From contig NZ_JAENHP010000022.1 of the NCBI RefSeq assembly GCF_016834655.1, positions 1 to 64,000 on the forward strand: DNA of 64,000 nt. The letters run 5' to 3'. The notes under the pieces are model-generated. The model saw nothing but the letters and a program-made list of their open reading frames with translations, was not told where the DNA came from and ran no database searches. Each line of letters begins with the position of its first letter. The stretch's first letter is position 1. Shown here one piece after another: positions 54,161 through 62,880 of this stretch. Made by a program: the position numbers and the translations under genes. Source of the stretch: Paractinoplanes ovalisporus (GTDB taxonomy: Bacteria > Actinomycetota > Actinomycetes > Mycobacteriales > Micromonosporaceae).

Positions 54161-54712
54161 ATGCTTATCAAAGTCATCGACCGGATCACCGACCAAGCGC
54201 TCCACGAGACAATGTGGACCATGTACCGGGATGCGTTCGAAGAGCTGAACCACCTGGCGGTTCAGCGGCATCTGATGTTCCGGCCCGAGTTCGACGCGGT
54301 CATGGAAGACCCACGGGTCGACAAGTATCTTGCCCTCGATGACGACGGCACGATCTGCGGTGTAGCGACCTACACGAATGATCTCGACGCTGTACCCCTC
54401 ATCGCACCTCAGTACTTCGAGCGGCACTGGCCCGATCAGTACGCCGCTCGCAAGATCTGGTACATCGGCTTCGTCGCGGTGAGCCCGGAAGCCCAGGGCC
54501 GCGAGGCGTTTGCCCAGCTCGTCGAGCAGATGTACATGGTGGCGTCGGCTCAGAACGGCCTGGTTTGTCTGGACATCTGCAACCACAACGACGAGGTCCG
54601 TCGGATGTCGCGGGTGTTCCGGATGATGGTGAGCCGTCTCTCCGACAACATGAAGTTCACCCGGATCGACCAGCAGTCGTACTGGCTCTACGAATTCCCC
54701 ACCGCGGCCTGA
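54161..54712 (+). CDS. GNAT-like N-acetyltransferase
   Basis: A 183-residue protein from the ATG at 54161, with GGGGGAG 7 bp upstream; the ATG at 54110 lacks this. IWYIGFVAVSPEAQGREAFA corresponds to the GNAT acetyl-CoA loop, though the RxxGxG/A signature is reduced to AQGREA. DDDGTICGVATYTNDLDAVP is the central strand. The C-terminal FTRIDQQSYWLYEF ends the fold. Codon use is less GC-rich than its neighbours, which hints at transfer. Substrate unknown. Confidence 0.72.
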   Translation: MLIKVIDRITDQALHETMWTMYRDAFEELNHLAVQRHLMFRPEFDAVMEDPRVDKYLALDDDGTICGVATYTNDLDAVPLIAPQYFERHWPDQYAARKIWYIGFVAVSPEAQGREAFAQLVEQMYMVASAQNGLVCLDICNHNDEVRRMSRVFRMMVSRLSDNMKFTRIDQQSYWLYEFPTAA

Positions 54713-54722
54713 CGGCACAAAA

Positions 54723-54759
54723 CGCGGCAGGCCGCCGACTTTGCCGACGGTCTGCCGCG
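54723..54759 (+). terminator. Hairpin after the GNAT gene
   Basis: CGCGGCAG (54723-54730) pairs with CTGCCGCG (54752-54759), and the inner bases extend the stem by about four more pairs. It starts 11 bp after the stop. The rest of 54760-54922 shows no gene. Confidence 0.6.
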
Positions 54760-54922
54760 GAGCTGGGGGGAAACCTTCATGCCATAGGCAACCTCCACAT
54801 CGGAGGGGATGCGATGGTCATCGGGTAGCTGCGTTTTCGAGTGCGGCCACCTCCTTCACCGTGCGGTTCTTTTCCCACGGCCGGCGCGACGTCTCGCGTA
54901 CGTCCATGGCAGCCTCGGGAAA

Positions 54923-56461
54923 TCAGTAGGGATATCCGCTGCGGGCGCCCACCGGGTCGGCGTGCAGCGGCCGCAGCGACGATGTGTTGTCAGGGACGAC
55001 ACTCACCCGCCCCTCGGTGCCACGGCCGATCGCCGCATACACCTCCGGACGCGCGGCCCGCATGATCATGGCCCAGACGAAGCCGACCACGGCGACGGCC
55101 AGATAGAGGGCCGGAATGAGCCACTGGAACGGCGAGTCGCCGTCGACCTGGAGCAGTTCGCCGAATCCGATACACGTCGCGGCCAGCACGACGGTCAGCA
55201 GCAGGAATGCCGTGGCCGGCGCGATGTAGGCCTTCCAGACGCTTTCCCCGCGCCGGTTTCTCATGAAGAAGGCCAGCACCGCGGCCGACGCCGCCCACAT
55301 GAGAATCAGAACGCCCAGGCCGCCGATCGTCGTGAGCCACGCGAAGACGAAGACCAGCGGGTCGGAGCCGACGAGGGCGTACAGGCTGAGCACGATGATG
55401 GCCAGCACGCTCTGGGTGATGGAACCGAGAAGAGGAGCGCCCGTACGCGGGTGGGTGCGGCCCCACGCGGCCGGGAGCACGCCTTCGCGCCCCAGAGCGA
55501 ACTGGTAGCGCGAGACCGCGGCGTGGAACGCCAGCAGCGCCGCGAACACGCTCGTGAGGAACAGGACGTAGCCCAGGTCGACCAGGAAGCCGGGGAGGTG
55601 CGGCCCGACGAGTTGGAAGACGAGGTCGGTCTGATGTTCGGCGGCCCGGGCGGCGATCTGGTCGGGTCCGGTGTTGACGGACATCGCCCAGGCCGAGATC
55701 GAGCAGAGAACACCGGCCAGGATCACCGCGATGTGAGTGGCCCGGGCGATCGTGCGCTTCGGGTCCTTGGCCTCCTCGGAGAGGACCACGGTGGCCTCGA
55801 AGCCGACGAAGCCGGCGATCGCCAGCACCAGCAGGATGCCGACCACCGGGGTCGCCAGCGGTGCCGGGGAGAACTGCGAGAAAGTGATGTGGCCGTTGGC
55901 CGGGTTGCCGATCATGACCAGGTCGTAGATCAGCACGATGCTGATCTCGAGCACCAGCAGGACCGCCAGGACCTTGCCGCTCAGGTCGACCCAGAGCAGG
56001 CCGAGGATGGCCACCGCGAACCAGGCCGCTATCGCGCAGGCGTACCAGGGGACGGCGAAACCGAAGGCGGAGAGGATGCCGCTGGCGACCGAACCGAACA
56101 GCCCGAACAGTCCTATCTGCATCAGGGAGTAGGCCGGTAGGGCCACGAAGGCCGCTCCTACGCCGATGATGCGACCCAATCCGTGCGAGATATAGGAGTA
56201 GAACGCTCCGGTGTTGACGATGTGCCGGCTCATCGCGACGAAGCCGACGGTGAACAGGGAGAGCAGTCCCGCCGTGACCAGATAGGCGATCGGTACGGCG
56301 GTGCTGCCGATGATCGCGTAGATGGTCGTGATCGATCCGATGATCACGGTGAGCGGGGCAGCGCCCGCGACTCCGAAGAACACCACCGACGGGACGCCCA
56401 GCCTGTTCTTGGCCAACGCCTTCGTGACGATGTCCGGTTCTGCGGGTTGCATCTGCGCCAT
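54923..56461 (-). CDS. APC-superfamily amino acid permease
   Basis: A 512-residue, 12-helix transporter. LGVPSVVFFGVAGAAPLTVI is helix 1 with the unwound GVAGAAP motif, and the helix 6 region reads AIAGFVGFEATVVLSEEAKDPKRTIARA, characteristic of the APC family. GGGAGG lies 6 bp before the ATG at 56461, deciding the start. Expected to move an amino acid or amine with protons or by exchange; substrate unknown. It follows the GPP34 gene by 62 bp on the same strand. Confidence 0.9.
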   Translation of the reverse strand: MAQMQPAEPDIVTKALAKNRLGVPSVVFFGVAGAAPLTVIIGSITTIYAIIGSTAVPIAYLVTAGLLSLFTVGFVAMSRHIVNTGAFYSYISHGLGRIIGVGAAFVALPAYSLMQIGLFGLFGSVASGILSAFGFAVPWYACAIAAWFAVAILGLLWVDLSGKVLAVLLVLEISIVLIYDLVMIGNPANGHITFSQFSPAPLATPVVGILLVLAIAGFVGFEATVVLSEEAKDPKRTIARATHIAVILAGVLCSISAWAMSVNTGPDQIAARAAEHQTDLVFQLVGPHLPGFLVDLGYVLFLTSVFAALLAFHAAVSRYQFALGREGVLPAAWGRTHPRTGAPLLGSITQSVLAIIVLSLYALVGSDPLVFVFAWLTTIGGLGVLILMWAASAAVLAFFMRNRRGESVWKAYIAPATAFLLLTVVLAATCIGFGELLQVDGDSPFQWLIPALYLAVAVVGFVWAMIMRAARPEVYAAIGRGTEGRVSVVPDNTSSLRPLHADPVGARSGYPY

Positions 56462-56523
56462 CAACAGCCTCCCGGCCCAATGATCAGAGTTGTGGCGCCC
56501 GAGGTGGTGGCGCCCGGTGCCGT

Positions 56524-57183
56524 TCACCGACGGCCGACAGTGACGACCGAGCCCACGGAGGCTTCGGTGTATTCGACGAGTTCCCGCAGGTCTGCGGGGA
56601 GGGATCCGACCGCGCTCGGCAAGGACTGGAACGCGTGCCTATGCGCTTCGAAGTCGTAGAGCACGTGACGGGTGAGGCCGGTGGCGGCCACCAGGCCGAT
56701 CAGCACCCGGTCACTGATGCTCATGCCGATCCCGCGGACCAGCAGGTTCGCCAGCCGGGCCGGCGCCCACGCGGCGGCATTGCGTTGCGCCGCGCTGTTG
56801 GGCATATAGAGGGTCTCGGTCGACAGCATCCGTCGTTTGGTGACGACCTCGACCGCGCCCAGGCGGGAAAGGCGTTCACCGACACGGATCGCCGCGTCCT
56901 GAGAGAGGAAGGCCAGCCAGATCCGGACGTCCCGGTGTTGCGGCTGGGCCACCAGCAGGTCGAGAATGTCGTGCGCGAGCGCGTCCGACGGGGGATGCCG
57001 GTCGAGGATGATCAGATCTCCGTCCGAAATGCCGATCCGTCCTTCGAGGATGAGCTCGCCGAGTAGTGCAGCGGCCAGGCCTAGGCCGGTCGCACGTGGA
57101 TGGAGACGGGACCGGCCGGTGCGGTCCTCGTGTGCGATCAGGAAGTACTGGTCAGCCAACACGCCGCCACGCCCCTTAGACAA
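56524..57183 (-). CDS. GPP34 (GOLPH3/Vps74-like) family protein
   Basis: A 219-residue member of the bacterial GPP34 family. LADQYFLIAHEDRTGRSRLH, GLGLAAALLGELILEGRIGI and LSRLGAVEVVTKRRM are the conserved blocks. Eukaryotic GOLPH3 binds PI4P at the Golgi; the bacterial role is unknown, though actinomycetes carry many copies. Cytoplasmic. Start ATG at 57183. Probably co-transcribed with the permease downstream. Confidence 0.88.
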   Translation of the reverse strand: MSKGRGGVLADQYFLIAHEDRTGRSRLHPRATGLGLAAALLGELILEGRIGISDGDLIILDRHPPSDALAHDILDLLVAQPQHRDVRIWLAFLSQDAAIRVGERLSRLGAVEVVTKRRMLSTETLYMPNSAAQRNAAAWAPARLANLLVRGIGMSISDRVLIGLVAATGLTRHVLYDFEAHRHAFQSLPSAVGSLPADLRELVEYTEASVGSVVTVGRR

Positions 57184-57393
57184 CGTCTTGATGGTCTTTG
57201 GTCGGGTTGGCAGTGACCACCATGGCCGCGATGATCACTGTCGGTAGAAAACGCTGTGACTCGATGTCCGCGCATCATGTACCCGCCGGAAGGGCCAATA
57301 CAAGAAGGCTAGTACTTTTTGTTTGGTGCTCCGTGTTTGGATCATGAAGGCCTGGGCCGTACTATCGGTCCCATCAGGACCGAGGGAGTCCAG

Positions 57394-58242
57394 GTGTCCG
57401 TAGATGAAGGGCCAACCCTGCGCCGTCGCCGCCTGGGAGCGGAACTCAAACGGTGTCGCGAAGCGGCAGGGCTGACGCAAGAGAACGTCTCGAGGCATTT
57501 CGAGTGGCACGCCGCGAAAGTCACGCGTATAGAGACGGCGCGTGTGGCGGTGACCCCACGCGACGTAAAAGACCTGCTGACGCTCTATGGCGTCGGTGAT
57601 CAGGACTATCGCGAGGCGCTGGTCGAACTGGCCCGGCTCTCGCGCGAGCGGACATGGTGGACGGATTACCGCGACATCATGCGTCCCGGCAACTTTGTCG
57701 GTCTCGAGGCGGCCGCCGCCTCGATGCGCGCCTGGGAACCGATCATCGTGCCCGGTCTGCTCCAGACCGAGGCGTACATGCGCGCGCTCATCCGCACCGG
57801 CCGGTCCAACGAGTCACCGCAGCAGACCGACCGCCGCGTCTCCCTGCGCCTGACCCGTCAGGTGCGGCTGCGCGGCGAACGGCCGCTCGAACTCACCGCC
57901 ATCATCGACGAGTCGGTGGTGCGCCGGGTGGTGGGCGGTGACGAGGTGATGAACGAACAGCTTCGGCATCTGATCGAGGTTGCTCAATTACCCAACGTGA
58001 TGCTGCAGATTCTCCCCTTCAGTGCCGGCGAACACACCTTCCTCGGCGGTTCAGCAGCGCTTTTGGAGTTCCGGGAGACCACCCATTTGGATGTTGTCTA
58101 TCTTGAAGGTCTTGCGGGAGACTACTACGAAGAGCAACCGGCCGAGGTTGTTCGATACCGCCAAGAGTTCGAGCGATTGAGCGCCCGGGCGCTCGACCAC
58201 CGAATGACCATCAAGATGATCGAGAGCCTGCTCGTCGCGTAG
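57394..58242 (+). CDS. XRE-type HTH regulator with DUF5753
   Basis: A 282-residue protein. HTH region LGAELKRCREAAGLTQENVS near residues 13-32, followed by DUF5753 with WWTDYRDIMRPGNFVGLEAA, EPIIVPGLLQTEAYMRALIR and VMLQILPFSAGEH. The GTG at 57394 follows GAGGGAG by 6 bp; homology starts there. This is the WhiJ/AbaA-like regulator class in Streptomyces development and antibiotic control, always paired with a DUF397 gene, present here at 58289. Direct target unknown. Confidence 0.9.
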   Translation: MSVDEGPTLRRRRLGAELKRCREAAGLTQENVSRHFEWHAAKVTRIETARVAVTPRDVKDLLTLYGVGDQDYREALVELARLSRERTWWTDYRDIMRPGNFVGLEAAAASMRAWEPIIVPGLLQTEAYMRALIRTGRSNESPQQTDRRVSLRLTRQVRLRGERPLELTAIIDESVVRRVVGGDEVMNEQLRHLIEVAQLPNVMLQILPFSAGEHTFLGGSAALLEFRETTHLDVVYLEGLAGDYYEEQPAEVVRYRQEFERLSARALDHRMTIKMIESLLVA

Positions 58243-58288
58243 GCCACCTCGACCGACACAACCGCATAGTGAAGGGGGGTGCTTGAGT

Positions 58289-58519
58289 ATGCTCACGCAC
58301 CAGCTAAACGCTGCTGTTCTCACCGGCGCGGTCTGGAAGAAGGCCAGCCGCAGCAACGGCAACGGCGGAAACAACTGTGTCGAGGTCGCGTTCCTCGACC
58401 AGGGCGTCGCTGTCCGGGACAGCAAGGACCGCTCCGGTCCTGCACTGATGTTCACTCAACAGGAGTGGGCGGCCTTCCTCGGCTCGGCCAAGGACGGCGA
58501 ATTCGACCTCGACGCGTAA
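58289..58519 (+). CDS. DUF397 small protein
   Basis: A 76-residue protein. VWKKASRSNGNGGNNCVEVA is the DUF397 signature (W-x-K-S-S...NCVEVA), then VAVRDSKDRSGPALMFTQQE and WAAFLGSAKDGEFD. The ATG at 58289 lies 9 bp after AAGGGGGG, better than the TTG at 58283. It partners the upstream XRE-DUF5753 protein; such pairs have been compared to toxin-antitoxin or regulator-antiregulator modules in actinomycetes. Confidence 0.9.
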   Translation: MLTHQLNAAVLTGAVWKKASRSNGNGGNNCVEVAFLDQGVAVRDSKDRSGPALMFTQQEWAAFLGSAKDGEFDLDA

Positions 58520-58575
58520 ACGAATCCTATCGATAGGTACGCACAGATTCCAAGCGCATACTGAAGGTCATCTCC

Positions 58576-58613
58576 GGGTGCCGTGGCCCTGATTACCGGG
58601 CGTCGCGGCACCC
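58576..58613. terminator. Hairpin between convergent DUF397 and SIS genes
   Basis: GGGTGCCG (58576-58583) pairs with CGGCACCC (58606-58613). An inner GCCC/GGGC pair extends the structure. Placed between two convergent stops. Confidence 0.6.
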
Positions 58614-58636
58614 GCACTAAGAATCACCATTCTCAC

Positions 58637-59596
58637 TCATTCCGGTGAACTTTGTGCGACGTCTCCCCACCATTTCGCGGCCACCAGTTCCGCGACCAGG
58701 GTTTCGGTCGCCAGACGTACCCCCGGATCGTCGTCATGGCGAAAGCGAACCGTTCCCGCGGCGCCCGCCACATCGTCTCCCACCGATACGTAGGGAGAGT
58801 TTCGCCGGCGCATCCAATCGAGTGCCTGCTCGTCGTACCGCGACCCCGGAAACAGCAGTGCACGGTAACGCAGCGTCTTCGTCAGGTAGACGTCGACGTG
58901 CGCCCAGTCGCCCGTCTCGCAGCCGTCGGCAGGGCGGCGCGGCCCCTCACGGAACATGAGCGCCGACTGCAGCGCGGAGGAGATCCGGTCGACCGGCGCG
59001 ATCGGATAGACGCCGTCGCCGTCGGCCAGCAGGTCACTGATCGCGGGCAGCCAGGAGTCACGGCGGTCCAGCAGGTCGGTGGTCGCCTCGGCGGTGCGGT
59101 CGATCAGCCGTACGGTGCCCTCGGTGTTCTCACCCGACAGCCGGCGCACCAGCGCGTCCAGCAGCAGGCTCGTGTGCTGGAAGGACCGGCAGGCGACACC
59201 GCCCGCCTCGGCTCCGGCATGCATGTCGATCACGGCCGTGGCCCCCTTGGCCAGCGGGGAATCCGGATCGTTGGTCATCGCCACATAGGAGCGGCCGGCG
59301 ATCGCGTCCAGCGTCTCGGCGCTCGTGCCGGACGCCGAGATCGCGATCAGCAGGCTGTCCCAGTCGGGTAGCTCGTCGGACGCGTACTCGGCGACGGCGT
59401 CGATGCCGGCCCGGCGCAGGCGACGGGCCGCGACCAGGGCGGCGTAGCGGGAGCTGCCCATGCCGACGAAGGTCACCCGCGACGGCTTCTCGAGGACGGC
59501 CCACGGGTCGTCGCCCGCGAAAAGGGCCAGCTCGCGCAGGGCGGCCGGCTTGGCCTCGAGGTCGGCCAGGAACAGGGCGGGATGCAATCGGATCAC
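58637..59596 (-). CDS. SIS-domain sugar-phosphate isomerase-like protein
   Basis: A 319-residue protein with two SIS domains like the isomerase half of GlmS or AgaS. VTFVGMGSSRYAALVAARRL near residue 42 and LLIAISASGTSAETLDAIAG near 82 are the phosphosugar-binding motifs. SFQHTSLLLDALVRR and YDEQALDWMRRR follow. No glutaminase domain is present. The GTG at 59596 overlaps the kinase stop (GTGA). The partner kinase suggests a pathway that phosphorylates and then isomerises an amino sugar, for example glucosamine. Confidence 0.85.
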   Translation of the reverse strand: MIRLHPALFLADLEAKPAALRELALFAGDDPWAVLEKPSRVTFVGMGSSRYAALVAARRLRRAGIDAVAEYASDELPDWDSLLIAISASGTSAETLDAIAGRSYVAMTNDPDSPLAKGATAVIDMHAGAEAGGVACRSFQHTSLLLDALVRRLSGENTEGTVRLIDRTAEATTDLLDRRDSWLPAISDLLADGDGVYPIAPVDRISSALQSALMFREGPRRPADGCETGDWAHVDVYLTKTLRYRALLFPGSRYDEQALDWMRRRNSPYVSVGDDVAGAAGTVRFRHDDDPGVRLATETLVAELVAAKWWGDVAQSSPE

Positions 59597-60741
59597 CCGT
59601 ACCAGGAACGCAGGACACCCACCGGCGCGTATCGCCAGCGGGGGAGGAACCGGTCCGCGTAGACGAGCTCGCGGCACTCCTGCTCGACCTCGAACGGCCG
59701 CAGCAGCTCACCTCGGAACAGGTCGCCGAGACCCGCGAGATCAAGACCTTTCCCGTACGCCGTAAGCAGGTCATCGGCGGCACGGCGGCCCCACTCGACC
59801 AGGGCGTCGCGGTGCCGGCCGCCGGTGCGCTTGTTGGCGATCTCGGCGACGTGCAGCACGCTCATCCGCAGCTGGGCCACGTCCCGCGCGACCGGCTCGG
59901 CCCGCGCGGCCCGGGTCGGGTTGCCGTCGAAGTCGATCACCGCGTAGCCGTCGCGCCAGCGCAGGATCTGGCCCACGTGCAGGTCGCCGTGCAGGTGGAT
60001 GGCCGGGCCCGGGTTCCGGCGGGCGGGCGAGTCGAGATCGGCCGCCAGCCGGGGCCGCATCGACCTCAGCCACTCCGCCGCGTCGGTGGCGGGTGCCCAG
60101 GGCTCGGTCGCCGTGGCCGGTGACTCGTCGACGTCGGCGGTGGCCAGCGCCTCGTCCAGCAGGTCGGCCCAGCCGTCGGCGGGCGCGGCGGCAAAGATCG
60201 GGTGGGGAATGTGAACCGATGGCGTGGCCAGGGCGGCGTGCATCTCGGCGGTGAGGGCGCCCAGTTCGGCCCCGATTCCGGTGGGTGGGCCGCTGTCGCT
60301 GCCGTCCAGCTCGGTCCCGATTCTGGTGGGTGGGCTGCCGTCGCTGTCGTCCAGCTCGGTCCCGATTCTAGTGGGTGGGCCGCCGTCCAGTTCGGCTAGC
60401 AGGTCATCGACGCACCAGTCGTAGCCGTCCTGGCCGTCCGGCAGGAACTCGGTCACCAGGGCCACCAGGTTGTCGCCGTCGAAGAGGGCGGCGTGCGGGG
60501 TGGGCATCCGGCGGAAGCCGTTGGCGGCCAGGTGGGCCAGGATCCGGGTGGAGCGGTCGGGGGCCGGGGTGCGCATCCATTTGACGACCAGTTTCTCGCC
60601 GACGACTACCGACTCGTTGGTCTGGTCGACGGTGATCGGGCGCTCGGTCGCCTCTATGTCCTGAATTATGGGGACGAAGATGCGTACGGTCTCGTCGCCA
60701 TTGATGATCCTGTGGACCAGCTCGGCCGATCTGCCGGTCAT
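59593..60741 (-). CDS. APH/maltokinase-like sugar kinase with internal repeats
   Basis: A 382-residue kinase from the ATG at 60741, overlapping the TetR stop (ATGA). VVVGEKLVVKWMR is the N-lobe Lys strand; the catalytic loop IHLHGDLHVGQILRW and YAVIDFDGNPTR give the Asp residues for transfer and metal binding. The layout (N-cap plus maltokinase-type kinase) and the SIS partner resemble actinobacterial glucosamine kinases. At residues ~117-160 there are three short repeats (GPPTRIGTELDDSD). Cytoplasmic. Confidence 0.83.
   Translation of the reverse strand: MTGRSAELVHRIINGDETVRIFVPIIQDIEATERPITVDQTNESVVVGEKLVVKWMRTPAPDRSTRILAHLAANGFRRMPTPHAALFDGDNLVALVTEFLPDGQDGYDWCVDDLLAELDGGPPTRIGTELDDSDGSPPTRIGTELDGSDSGPPTGIGAELGALTAEMHAALATPSVHIPHPIFAAAPADGWADLLDEALATADVDESPATATEPWAPATDAAEWLRSMRPRLAADLDSPARRNPGPAIHLHGDLHVGQILRWRDGYAVIDFDGNPTRAARAEPVARDVAQLRMSVLHVAEIANKRTGGRHRDALVEWGRRAADDLLTAYGKGLDLAGLGDLFRGELLRPFEVEQECRELVYADRFLPRWRYAPVGVLRSWYG
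60262..60387. repeat. In-frame 45-bp repeats in the sugar-kinase gene
   Basis: Units begin at 60262, 60307 and 60352 (45-bp period; the last is cut to 36 bp). Each contains GATTC-N-(G/A)GTGGGTGGGC and encodes 12-15 residues (PPTRIGTELD). The sequence is rich in Gly, Asp and Ser and probably forms a surface loop. Confidence 0.85.
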
Positions 60742-61373
60742 CGGCTGAGCTCCAGCGGATTGGCGGTGGCCTGCCGGGCGTACGAGAGAATGAGCTCCTC
60801 GGCGGTCGCGGCGTCGAGCGTGGGATGCCGGGCGACGATCCGATAGCCGTACGCGTCCTCCAGCGCGACCAGATTGCGGCCGATCGTCTGCGAGTCGGTG
60901 GCCAGCGTGAAGATGCCCCGCGCGGCGCCCAGCTCGAGGATCGTCTGATACATCGACACCTGGCGGTCGAACAGCGTAGTGAGCAGGGCCGCGTAGACCC
61001 GGTTGCGCCCGGCCGACCCGCCCAGCTCGCACAACAGCCGTACGTCGGAATCCTCGGCGTCGGTGGGCAGGCCCGACCGGATCGTGACGACCAGCTTCTC
61101 GACCGGGTCGGTGAGCCCGGCGATCCGGCGCATCCGCTCGGCGTAGAAGCGTTCCATGCCGGCCTGGTTGGCCTCGAGCAGCAGGTCGCTCAGGTCGGGA
61201 TAGTGGTAGAGCACGGCGCCGGAGGTCAGCCCGGCCTCCTCGGCGACCTGGTTGAGCAGCACCCCGCCCGGGCCGTGCTGGATCATCGCCCGGCGGGCCG
61301 CCTCGACGAGGTCGGCCCGGCGTTCGCTGCGGGTCTTCCGGGTTGCCAAGGTGTTTCCGTTTCTTCCGATCAT
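60738..61373 (-). CDS. TetR family transcriptional regulator
   Basis: A 211-residue protein. HTH LNQVAEEAGLTSGAVLYHYP is near residue 40; the C-terminal domain (LLCELGGSAGRNRVYAALLT) is of the TetR_C type. The ATG at 61373 is preferred over the TTG before it. It heads the leftward TetR-kinase-SIS operon, and a perfect palindrome at 61425-61448 lies between it and the divergent glycosyltransferase. It probably represses both arms. Confidence 0.9.
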   Translation of the reverse strand: MIGRNGNTLATRKTRSERRADLVEAARRAMIQHGPGGVLLNQVAEEAGLTSGAVLYHYPDLSDLLLEANQAGMERFYAERMRRIAGLTDPVEKLVVTIRSGLPTDAEDSDVRLLCELGGSAGRNRVYAALLTTLFDRQVSMYQTILELGAARGIFTLATDSQTIGRNLVALEDAYGYRIVARHPTLDAATAEELILSYARQATANPLELSR

Positions 61374-61424
61374 CAACTGTCGCCGACAACCATAGGCTCT
61401 GGGTATTGACCTCGCGCAAGACCA

Positions 61425-61448
61425 CTTGTTGAATTGCCGTTCAACAAG
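61425..61448. promoter_or_regulatory. Perfect TetR-type palindrome
   Basis: CTTGTTGAA (61425-61433), a 6-bp centre TTGCCG, then TTCAACAAG (61440-61448): nine perfect pairs. It lies 52 bp from the TetR start and 30 bp from the glycosyltransferase start. Confidence 0.8.
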
Positions 61449-61477
61449 CGCTTGCTTCGTCGAGGCCGGGAGTCGCG

Positions 61478-62755
61478 ATGCCCCTGACGGTACTTTTCAT
61501 GCCCGAGAGCGCGTACGGGCCGACCAACAACTGCATCGGCATCGGCGACGTGCTGCGCCGCCGCGGCCACCGGGTGGTCTTCGCCGCCGAAGCCTCCTGG
61601 GCGGGGAAGCTGACCGCGCTGGGCTTCGAAGAAGACCTCGTGCACCTCGCCGGAGAACCGGACACCCCGCAGGACGCCGGGCAGTTCTGGAAGGACTTCA
61701 TCCGCGACACCGCGCCCGAGTTCCGCAAGCCGACGATCGAGCAGCTCGACACCTGGGTCAAGCCGGTCTGGCAGGAGCTGATCGACGGCGCGAAGTTCTG
61801 CCAGCCGACCCTCACCGAGATCATCGCCCGGGTCCGGCCGGACGTCATCGTCGAGGACAACGTGGTCGCGTTCCCCGCGCTCACCACGGCCGGCGTCCCC
61901 TTCGTACGGATCGTGTCGTGCAACCCGCTCGAGGTGAAGGGCCCGGACATCGCGCCCGTGTTCAGCGGTTATGCGGCCGACGACCGTACGGGATGGGAGG
62001 AATTCCGCTCCGAGTACGACCGCACCCACCGTCCGATGTGGGAGGCGTTCAACGCGTGGGTCGTCGAGCAGGGCGCACCGGCGTTGCCCGACCTGGAGTT
62101 CATCCACGACGGTGACCTGAACCTGTACGTCTATCCGGCCGCGTTGGACTACACGGCGGCGCGGCCGCTCGACGACACCTGGCAGCGGCTCGAGTCGTCC
62201 GTGCGCGAGACCGACGCCTCCTTTTCCCTGCCCGCTGACTTTGTGGACGGCTCCAAGATCATCTACTTCAGCCTGGGCTCGCTCGGGTCGGCCGACGTGG
62301 AGCTGATGCGGCGGGTGATCGCGGCGCTGGCCGAGACCCCGCACCGATACATCGTCTCCAAGGGGCCGCTGCACGCCGAGTTCGAGCTGGCCGACAACAT
62401 GATCGGCGCCGAGTTCCTGCCCCAGACCAGCATCCTGCCGCTGGTCGACCTGGTGATCACCCACGGCGGCAACAACACGACCACCGAGGCCATGCACTTC
62501 GGCAAGCCGATGATCGTGCTGCCGCTCTTCTGGGACCAGTACGACAACGCGCAGCGGGTGCACGAGACCGGTTTTGGCGTACGCCTCGACCCGTACCGCT
62601 TCACGCCGGACGAGATGCGTGGGGCGATCGACCGGCTGCTGGGGGATTCCGCGCTGGCCTCCCGCTTGGCCACCGTGAGCGAGTCGATCCGGTCGGCGGA
62701 CGGGCTGCGGCTGGCGGCCGACGCCATCGAGAAGATCGGCTCGGCTCGCGCATGA
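61478..62755 (+). CDS. GT1-family (MGT/UGT-like) glycosyltransferase
   Basis: A 425-residue GT-B enzyme. The N-terminal acceptor domain starts LTVLFMPESAYGPTNNCIGI; the C-terminal donor domain has KIIYFSLGSLGSADVELMRR, FLPQTSILPLVDLVITHGGN and NNTTTEAMHFGKPMIVLPLF, then WDQYDNAQRV, i.e. the UGT signature. Closest in look to macrolide-type and plant-like UDP-glycosyltransferases that decorate small molecules. The ATG at 61478 is the first consistent start. Controlled by the TetR palindrome upstream. Donor and acceptor unknown. Confidence 0.9.
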   Translation: MPLTVLFMPESAYGPTNNCIGIGDVLRRRGHRVVFAAEASWAGKLTALGFEEDLVHLAGEPDTPQDAGQFWKDFIRDTAPEFRKPTIEQLDTWVKPVWQELIDGAKFCQPTLTEIIARVRPDVIVEDNVVAFPALTTAGVPFVRIVSCNPLEVKGPDIAPVFSGYAADDRTGWEEFRSEYDRTHRPMWEAFNAWVVEQGAPALPDLEFIHDGDLNLYVYPAALDYTAARPLDDTWQRLESSVRETDASFSLPADFVDGSKIIYFSLGSLGSADVELMRRVIAALAETPHRYIVSKGPLHAEFELADNMIGAEFLPQTSILPLVDLVITHGGNNTTTEAMHFGKPMIVLPLFWDQYDNAQRVHETGFGVRLDPYRFTPDEMRGAIDRLLGDSALASRLATVSESIRSADGLRLAADAIEKIGSARA

Positions 62756-62841
62756 CCTGGCTCGACCCGCGCATGAGCTGGCTCGGCCCGCGTGTGACTC
62801 GGCTCGGCCCGCGGGTGACCTGGCTCGGCTCGCGCGTGACC
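62738..62841. repeat. 21-bp tandem repeat at the end of the glycosyltransferase gene
   Basis: Four full units start at 62752, 62773, 62794 and 62815 (for example GTGACCTGGCTCGGCTCGCGC), plus a partial unit over the glycosyltransferase 3' end at 62738-62751. The glycosyltransferase stop lies within the repeat array. The period is a multiple of 3. Confidence 0.85.
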
Positions 62842-62880
62842 CTGACCACCTCTTGCGTGACGGGATCGGTGCGCCCATGA
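62752..62880 (+). CDS. Possible 42-aa heptad-repeat ORF bridging two genes
   Basis: Starts MTWLDPRMSWLGPRVTRLGP and continues RVTWLGSRVTLTTSCVTG to SVRP. The ATG overlaps the glycosyltransferase stop (ATGA) and its stop overlaps the aldehyde dehydrogenase ATG (ATGA), so it exactly fills the gap. The repeat unit is (V/M)TWLGPR. It may be a translated linker that keeps ribosomes coupled, or merely an open frame in repeat DNA. No homology known. Confidence 0.3.
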   Translation: MTWLDPRMSWLGPRVTRLGPRVTWLGSRVTLTTSCVTGSVRP

